Shown here piece by piece: positions 57,617-64,000 of a stretch of 64,000 nt of DNA. The translations under genes were made by a program, and so were the position numbers. Under the pieces are notes generated by a model that was not told where the DNA came from, ran no database searches, and saw nothing but the letters and a program-made list of their open reading frames with translations. How positions within the stretch are numbered: position 1 is the stretch's first letter; every line of letters starts with the position of its first letter. Source of the stretch: Heliocidaris erythrogramma (lineage: Eukaryota; Echinodermata; Echinoidea; Camarodonta; Echinometridae); contig CM046870.1 of NCBI GenBank assembly GCA_025617745.1, positions 21,991,501 through 22,055,500 on the forward strand, given 5' to 3'.

Positions 57617-57928
57617 GGCCCGTATTCTGAACTCCGGTTTAACTTAAACCATGGTTTAAATCTGTGGTTTAACTATGGGTAGCCAAAAATGTCAAAACTG
57701 TGTTTACACTGTATGTTCCTTATGTTTTCTGGATACTGGTCTCGTGCTTTAATGGTCAAGAAAAATATTCTACTTATCATTCCCAGACAGTTTTTAAAAG
57801 CTTGAGTACCAAAAATGCTGATAAATTGAATATCTACTGTTTGAGATTTGTGTCACATTTGGCTGCCCATAGTTAAACCACACATTTAGACCATGGTTTA
57901 AGTTAAACCGGAGTTCAGAATACGGGCC
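57617..57928. mobile_element. Foldback MITE (GGCCCGTATTCTGAACTCCGG), copy 1
   Basis: The ends GGCCCGTATTCTGAACTCCGG and complement, with GTTTAACTTAAACCATGG, give arms of about 75 bp. AAT borders both sides. The host repeat copy at 31010-31025 lacks it, giving an empty site. Confidence 0.9.
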
Positions 57929-58124
57929 AATAGCTTTAATACACGACAGGCAATCACAATTTCCATAGGGTTGTACACAAACTACTGCACACTACTTTCC
58001 AATAGACAAAACACGCAAAATAAGGCACTTTAGTACATGGTTTGGGATTGTATATGATATAATAGTCGAAGAAGATGGTAAAATGAAAGGCAAAAAGAAG
58101 CAAAAAAAAAAAAAAAAATTATGG

Positions 58125-58196
58125 ACCCACAGGGGATCGAACCTGGGTCACCGGAATGAGAGGCAAGTGCTATAACCAATAGACCAAAATATTTCC
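58125..58196 (-). other. tRNA-like Pol III module in repeat copy 2
   Basis: On the minus strand: TGGTCTATTGGTTATAGCA (A-box-like), CTTGCCTCTCATTCCGG, then GGTTCGATCCCCTG (B box), GTGGGTCC and a T-run (A-tract at 58103-58118). The 5' acceptor strand is missing and the anticodon stem pairs poorly, so it is tRNA-derived rather than a tRNA gene. It sits at the same place as the module in copy 1. Confidence 0.6.
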
Positions 58197-59458
58197 CATA
58201 GAGATAACACGTAAACGAAAAACGGGATTCTGAAATTCCATTTTGTAGTTAAAAATTGGGCATGATCCCGACATCTGATCAAAAATTGGAGACCACATTT
58301 ATAAAAGCTTATAGTCTCAGCTATAACATACTAAAATCTGGAAGAAAATAGACCAAAAACAACTGAGATACAGCTCAGAGAACAATGTCATGTAGATTCA
58401 TGATTCGAAAAAAAATCATCTTCCATAGACATAACACGCAAATAGGGAAAATTCTGACATGGCATCTTTAATTGAAAATTTCACTGTGATGACGTCATCA
58501 AAATGAAAAATGGTGGTGACTGATTTTGTAGGAAATTGCCTCAGCTACAACATATTAAAATCTGGGCGAAAAACGACCAATAATTACGAATCTAGAGCCC
58601 AATTTGCATAAATGTGATAACGTCAAAACATGAAAAATGGAAATTTTGAATTCTGGCGCCATTTTGATGACGTCATAATGTTTATAAGGGTCAAATGATA
58701 CTTGAAATGAAATCTATGATTCATACCCTACCTGATGATGAAAAGAAATTGGGGGGTTTATGGACTATTTAAAGAGCTAGAGTTAATTTTGTAGAGGCAT
58801 GTTTTTGCACGTTTTTACGTTATTTTCGCCATAGATGCGCGCACAGATTTTGAACTTTGACGCGCCCGTACGACCTTATTATTGATTGAAATTGATTCCA
58901 AGTTGATGGAAATGATGAAGAAAAGTGTCAGGATTGCAAATCAATCGAAAAAACAGCGTTTTAACGTTATTTACGACTTCGCGGACGCTTACGCACGGAC
59001 ATTTTTGAAATGCTCAAAATGACCTGAAACGTGTGCAGACTTGATCCTACGTGATTTTGAGCATTTTTAAATTTTGACGCGCGCGTACGCGCACGTCCTG
59101 ACCTCTAGATGACCTGTGAGGAGATGACTTGATGACCCGTCATGTGAAGTTTATGTGATGTGAATATAGTTGATTTTTGATGATCGATTATGAAGATATA
59201 ATCGATCTTGTAAATTTACAAAATGGCGTCTTGATGACGTCACAATGACCTGATGACCTCCAAAAGCTTAATGGACCATGTCCATGATTGACCTCATACA
59301 TGACATGAAACTCGATGATAGTGACCTGACCGATTTTGAGATTTGGTGGGAACAAAAATTTGTAATAAAAAGAAATAATAAAATTAATAATAAAGAAAAT
59401 CTTGACAAAATTAAAAGGAGGTCTGTCATAAATGACAGACCACCTAACAAGATACAAT

Positions 59459-59983
59459 GGCCCGTATTCTGAACTCCGGTTTAACTTAAACCATGGTCTA
59501 AATGTGTGGTTTAACTATGGGCAGCCAAATGTGACACAAATCTCTAACAGTAGATATTCAATTTATCAGCATTTTTGGTACTCGAACTATTAAAAACTGT
59601 CTGGGAATGATAAGTCCCTAAAGTCGCAAGATCTTGGGGGAAAGATCATTTGCCCATGCATGTCCTAAATTATGGAATAGCCTTCCTGAAGACATCAAAA
59701 AGTGCATAACATCTGATTCTTTTAAAAATCATGTAAAAACATTTCTGTTTAATTCTTAATTAATTTCTACATGCGACTTGAGCACTCCACAGAGTGGATT
59801 TGGCCCTATATAAGTTGCATTATTATTATTAAGTATAATATTTTCCTTGACTGTTAAAGCATGAGACCAGAATCCAGTAAACATAAGGAACATACATTAT
59901 AAACAAAGTTTTGACATATTTGGCTACCTAAACCACACATTTAGACCCTGGTTTAAGTTAAACCGGAGTTCAGAATACGGGCC
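59459..59983. mobile_element. Foldback MITE (GGCCCGTATTCTGAACTCCGG), copy 2, carrying a LINE insert
   Basis: It has the same ends and arms as 57617-57928. The centre is enlarged by a LINE tail at 59616-59830. Right-flank bases are ATT against AAT on the left, so the target duplication is unclear. Confidence 0.88.
59616..59830 (+). mobile_element. LINE 3' end inserted in the MITE
   Basis: A plus-strand frame reads SFAHACPKLWNSLPEDIKKC...FKNHVKTFLFNS and then stop, the CR1/Jockey-type RT C-terminus. A short 3' UTR (ATTTGGCCCTATATAAGTTG) and an (ATT)n tail follow. AAGT lies on both sides as a short target duplication. The empty site is visible in the MITE copy at 57617. Confidence 0.82.
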
Positions 59984-60959
59984 ATTGAGACCAAACTGTA
60001 GAATGGTGAAGCAAAAATTGTGTAACACGGATAAAGACAGGGCGAGTTCTGTCTACAGAGCGTGCAGTGGGTCCTTATGTATCACCAGATGTGCACATAA
60101 GATAGTACATTACCATTTGAATACAATGACTCATGACAGTAAAGTAACAACATGTCATATTAAAGGGGAAGACAGTCCACCCTAATATAGAACTTATTTT
60201 TTTAATAAAAAAATATATTTATCAAAAATACTTTTTTCCAATTGTATTGTGCCATATACATGTATCAATAAAAGGGGAAAAAAAAAAAAAAATTTTTGGT
60301 AACAAATTTGGATCGATCCAGTTAAGTTTTGCCAGGTGCCAAAAGCATTTTTTCTTTTTTGCCGTTTCCCTCCGAGGACTTCCTTATAAGGTCAAGTCAT
60401 GTGATCATGGTGTAATATTCTTGCCTTGGGTTTGCCGTAGATTTTCCTACTTAGTCTCAGTAACTAGACCGTTTTATTTTTTACAGTGCGTGCGTATTAT
60501 GCGCGAGCGGCCGCGGGCACGTGATATACAAAATTATGCAGCGGAAAGGTGCGTATTGTACGTTCGGTTGGAGACCATTGACGCTTTTTCAAAAAAAGTA
60601 CCTTTTACTGAACTACTATAATAAATGCATACCGGAATATTTTGAATATTTTTGCATAATTTAAGTCTCGGAACATATGGGATGACAAGAAAACCTCCAA
60701 GTGGCACCACAACATTACTTTTTTTATTTTTAATAGACAAGGGATTCCAGAGCACTTTGATAGAGAGCGTTGTGACACATGAATAATGATAATAAGCCTA
60801 CGCGTACGCAGTCTTTGACTTTGTTTAAACATGGCGTGAAAGGGAACTATCCAATAGGCAATACTTTGCAATGTTCCCTTTCACATACATTCTATATGAG
60901 AGGGTACTTTTTGAAGCTCCATGATTCATGAAATAACTGACCAATCAGAAGCGACCTCC

Positions 60960-61095
60960 AGTGTCAGGACTCTCTGTATGTATAGCTCTGAGGGATTCAG
61001 GTTAGCGCCCTCTAGTCTAGTGACTATGACCGGGGTAATAATGTTGGAGTGCCATGAGCGTCACAGCGTGACGGACCTGAGCGCTATACAAGAAA
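60960..61095 (+). mobile_element. SINE-tail fragment
   Basis: GACTATGACCGGGGTAATAATG and GAGCGCTATACAAGAA match the 3' body words of the SINE family at 50600 and 54515. The head is missing. Confidence 0.5.
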
Positions 61096-61096
61096 A

Positions 61097-61200
61097 AGCT
61101 GTTAAAGGAACTCAACCCCTACAAGGCTAGTAAACCAGACAAAATCCCAAGCTACATCCTGAAGGAATGTGCAGAAGAAATAGCCCCAGTTCTTACTAGG
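61097..61200 (+). pseudogene. LINE reverse-transcriptase fragment
   Basis: A plus-strand frame reads LLKELNPYKASKPDKIPSYI then LKECAEEIAPVLT, the conserved N-terminal RT block of CR1/Jockey-like LINEs (LNxxKAxGPDxIPxxxLK...APxL). It stops abruptly at a G-tract (61201). It is a relic. Confidence 0.82.
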
Positions 61201-61239
61201 GGGGGGGGGGGACACTCAACCTTCTTTAGGATGTGGGTG

Positions 61240-61455
61240 TGCCTCTGCCAATCTCAAAACAGGGGGCTAAGGAGCTAAATGGTTAATTGAGGAAGCTCAT
61301 TTTTGAGGGTCTAAGAAGCGAAAGGGCTCATGGCAGCTCCAATTTTGAGGGTCTGAAGAGCTAAAAATTAGTTGGGAAATCCCATTTTGGAGGGTCTCGG
61401 GAGCTAAAACTAAAAGGTTGATGGTCAGAGCGAATTTGGAGGGTCTAAGGAGCTA
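61240..61455. repeat. Degenerate repeat of GAGGGTCTAAGGAGCTAA
   Basis: TTTGAGGGTCTAAGAAGC, TTTGAGGGTCTGAAGAGCTA, TTGGAGGGTCTCGGGAGCTA and TTGGAGGGTCTAAGGAGCTA recur at intervals of about 50-70 bp. Confidence 0.75.
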
Positions 61456-61459
61456 ATAT

Positions 61460-63095
61460 TATTAAAGTAGTGTATTAATTGACTGTTTTAATTGACTAAT
61501 ATAATCTTATGTTTTGGTTTGATTTGGTAAATGTTAAGGTGTATTTCTTGCACCAAGATCAAAGCTAGAAAATTTGATTTGAATTATTTAGAAAATACAC
61601 AATTTACATTCACTGGAACCAAAGCTTGTTTTAAAACTCAAATGGTGTACTGTATATTGTGACCGTTTCACTAAAAACTATTTACAGAATAAAATATCTC
61701 TGCAAAACAGAGATAATATACACAGGTGATTACATCATTAATCAGGTCCTTTTGGCTTTACAAAAGTATTCATCATTGGCTGTAGCATCTTCATATATTA
61801 ATCCAACATCTTCTATTTTATCAGTTTTATCAGTTTATGGAGATCCTAAAATAGATAGATAGATAGATAGATAGAGATAGATAGATAGATAGATAGCAAT
61901 TTGAAACATCACATAAATTAAATACAACATTAATTGTATAAATGGAAGTGGAACCTTCTTTCTAATATTGTATAGATCAGAACTACCATTTGGCACCTCA
62001 GTCAGACTAATATAGAAAGGTGGTTGCATTGTTTTCAGAGCAAAAGTTTCCATTGGAGGTTTTACCAAATACATGTGCACATGCACATATGCAGACAACT
62101 GTTTTTATCACATTTTGGATCAAATTTCAAGGCCAAAATCATGCAAATAGGCAGTCTTGTGGTATATTTTATTAAAATATGTATTACAGACTATTACTAC
62201 AGCAAATATGACAGGGCTGGGACTCTCCATTTTGAAACTGTCGTCATGTGAAACGTCCCCCGAATCCCATTTTCATCGTTTACGACCACTTTTGGTGGTG
62301 AAAATTAGCCGTTAAACCTTTCAGTACCAAAATTTCTTTGGTCATGTTGGTAACCCCCGATAATATTGGTAAATGTCTATTAATACAGAAAATTTCCTAA
62401 ATGGGACGAAGGGTCATCTGTGACCTTGAACTTTGAGGGCGCCCTTCACAAAAACGCCTCGGCCAATTCTGATTTTTTGTTGGATTATTGCCCAAGTCAA
62501 AGTCTTTAACTGTACAAAATTCCAGTTCCTTATCTCATACAGTATTAGAGATATGAGACTCTAAACATGCATCCAAAATTTCAAAAATGAAATTCGACAC
62601 CATGTTCGGTGACCTCATACGCAGAAACGAAAGGTCAGTTTTGCGTCACAATTAATTTTTCTTTTAAAGAGCATAAAGTTCTTCCAATTTACAGATAATG
62701 AGCTGTACTGGATAACAATTCTGGCTTCAATGGTCAATTAAAAAACCATAATTATTTTTCATAAAACTCATTTCAGAAATGACTTTCTGACATTGGTTGC
62801 TATGCGAGGCTGTATCTTAGCAACCACTTGACCTTGGGGCAAAATATTTTGAGGTTTTCCGTCAGACACTACGAGGAACATTTAGTGCGAGTTTAAAAAA
62901 AATTGAAGGGGGTCGGGTGACAAATTGTCAAAAAATTAGTTGATTTGACGTGGATTGACCCTATTATCCCTGCACTGTCATTAATGACAACACGAATACA
63001 CACACATCGGACTACACAAATATTCTTATTCAGAATTTATCATGATTTTCACACTACGAAATGAATGGTCATGATTGAAAATGATATAAATGATT
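61460..63095. other. INO80C intron 1 remainder, no exon recognised
   Basis: AT-rich DNA with a GATA microsatellite (61850-61896). The block at 62240-62960 reads like a diverged dispersed repeat (CATCTGTGACCTTGAACTTTG and similar) but has no second copy here. Confidence 0.5.
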
Positions 63096-63102
63096 AAATT
63101 AC

Positions 63103-63204
63103 ATTTTTCCTCTTCCTTGCTCCCACATCTGGCTCTGTATCTGCAGAAACTAGCCTGTCTTTTCGTGCTTTAATTCTTGAAGATGTGCGTACGGTCGCAG
63201 ACAT
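63103..63204 (-). CDS. INO80C: INO80C coding exon 1 with start codon (predicted)
   Basis: ATG at 63204 (minus) begins MSATVRTSSRIKARKDRLVS and runs 34 codons to RKRKN, ending at a donor AAT|GTAATT. It is phase 0, so it joins exon 2 (TTPAKKSAV) in frame. The result is a 270-residue protein over 813 coding bases including the stop. The basic, unstructured N-terminus fits INO80C, whose N-terminus is poorly conserved, so support comes from frame, position and the CpG-rich context rather than homology. The donor is non-ideal, and another first exon is possible. Confidence 0.65.
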
Positions 63205-63602
63205 TTTAACGGGTGGTCAAATTGTCAGGCGCTTTCACAAAATTTATTAAATTAAAATTGAAATATTATTTTTAGAATACAATAGTATTATTTTTTTTCT
63301 CATAACAATATTTTTAAATGATTTATAATTATTTATATATTCATTTTTTGACTTTTTGATAGCTTTGTATAATTTTTATTCTTTGTAAAATTTTAGTTGA
63401 TGATTAATTAGTGGACTCTCAATCTACGCGTGTCTTTGTGAACGAGCGGCTGGAAATGGTCAGTATAGAATGCTTAATTTGAATTAGACTGAGAGTACAG
63501 TTGTATGATTTCTATCATATATACGAAGAAAGAATATATTTTAACATGAATATTAATGATTTATGTTCAGAATCGCTTTTCATATCGTTATTTAGTCCAT
63601 TA
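63205..63602. promoter_or_regulatory. Candidate divergent promoter between INO80C and a plus-strand gene
   Basis: About 400 bp separates the INO80C start from a plus-strand candidate start at 63603. It is mostly AT-rich with a short CpG-containing patch (ACGCGTGTCTTTGTGAACGAG at 63425). No core promoter motif is assigned. Confidence 0.35.
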
Positions 63603-63770
63603 ATGCCGAGTTCGTTTCGGACGTTAGCGTTACTAAGGGGTACGCTAGCAAGTAACGCTGCCGGTGGTTCAGGCGTAAAGTACCTGTCTCAACCGCAGGT
63701 CCTGCTTGTGAATTCTGGAGCGCCAGCGCGGCTGTACTCTTCCAACTTCTCGCTAAAATCAAACACTTAA
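63603..63770 (+). CDS. Possible first exon of a mitochondrial-type protein
   Basis: The frame from ATG 63603 encodes about 55 residues (MPSSFRTLALLRGTLASNAA...SGAPARLYSSNFSLKSNT) before a stop. It is Arg/Ser/Ala-rich without acidic residues, and ends in ARLYSS-like sequence typical of mitochondrial presequence cleavage regions. Its base composition is more GC-rich than its surroundings. The frame is also open upstream to 63501. If real, a donor must lie before the stop or the frame is a short uORF-like peptide. The family is not recognised. Confidence 0.3.
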   Translation: MPSSFRTLALLRGTLASNAAGGSGVKYLSQPQVLLVNSGAPARLYSSNFSLKSNT

Positions 63771-63905
63771 CTTGTGACTATTTCTACCGAAATAGTGACA
63801 GGTAGGCCTAGTAAACTAGCATTCTGATATCGGCAACCTGGAGAATAGGGACCAGATCAGAAGACAGAAGCGTGCGCAGTCCATTTTACATTCTGACTAG
63901 CCCTG

Positions 63906-63932
63906 GGACGCTGCCACGAAGTGGCAGCGTCC
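63906..63932. repeat. Short perfect hairpin
   Basis: GGACGCTGCCAC and GTGGCAGCGTCC are separated by GAA: a 12-bp stem with a 3-base loop. Confidence 0.8.
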
Positions 63933-64000
63933 TGAGCATGCTGAGTGAAACCAGTATGTAGGTACGTTACAATGCGTGCGCTCTCGCGGCAGTAAATTCT

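Larger units (their letters stand above)
56806..59445. mobile_element. Transposon-like repeat carrying a tRNA-like module, copy 2
   Basis: It is collinear with 30690-32612: TTCGTCATGACGACGAATTA at the left, GATGAT-rich microsatellite (57000-57345), tRNA-like module (58125-58196), GACGCGCGCGTACGCGC near 59080, and GACAGACCACCT at the right. It is interrupted by a MITE at 57617-57928. The flanking duplication is imperfect (AATAAGGATAACT before, AACAAGATACA after), so the copy is older or diverged. It lies in INO80C intron 1. Confidence 0.82.

Noticed and set aside
58125-58196. A functional tRNA gene
   Set aside because: A- and B-box-like words exist, but the acceptor stem lacks its 5' strand and the anticodon stem does not pair. 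Kept as a tRNA-derived module only.

Overview
This window is animal nuclear DNA: AT-rich, intron-rich and very repeat-rich. It carries exons of two conserved animal nuclear genes. The abundance of ACATGT-rich DNA, long-inverted-repeat MITEs, a DIRS-type retrotransposon and tRNA/7SL-like SINEs suggests a marine deuterostome, most likely a sea urchin. The phylum is an inference; no species-diagnostic gene is present.

Layout. Two conserved genes lie in tandem on the minus strand. (1) PSMC3IP/HOP2, the meiotic recombination cofactor, has coding exon 1 at 48586-48610, exon 2 at 44580-44674 and exon 3 at 240-329; the rest runs off the left edge. Its second intron is about 44.25 kb and fills most of the window. 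(2) INO80C, a subunit of the INO80 chromatin remodeller, is complete: five coding exons from 63204 down to 51862, with every splice phase consistent, giving 270 residues. A possible divergent mitochondrial-type first exon lies about 0.4 kb upstream of INO80C on the plus strand.

Inside HOP2 intron 2, on the opposite strand, is an uninterrupted 618-codon gene (26319-28175) for a type I membrane receptor with three Ig-like regions, one transmembrane helix and a long tail with a YENI motif and a proline-rich end. I cannot assign it to a named family.

The rest is mobile or repetitive DNA. A 6.2-kb DIRS element (2600-8799, minus strand) has an internal complementary region that lets its two ends be placed to the base. 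There are at least a dozen TIR/MITE elements, several with clear target-site duplications (TTA, TTAA, 8-bp hAT type, 10-bp). Two copies of a roughly 1.9-2.3-kb transposon-like repeat (30690-32612 and 56806-59445) carry a tRNA-like Pol III module. A giant interrupted palindrome (45299-48279) fills HOP2 intron 1. There are LINE 3' tails, a SINE with a 7SL-RNA-like head, SINEs of a tRNA-like family, several tandem arrays (one repeating a consensus DR1 nuclear-receptor site) and long purine/pyrimidine microsatellites.

The two conserved genes are both nuclear and act on DNA or chromatin, but nothing here shows that they work together. No bacterial-type operons, CRISPR arrays or prophages are present.
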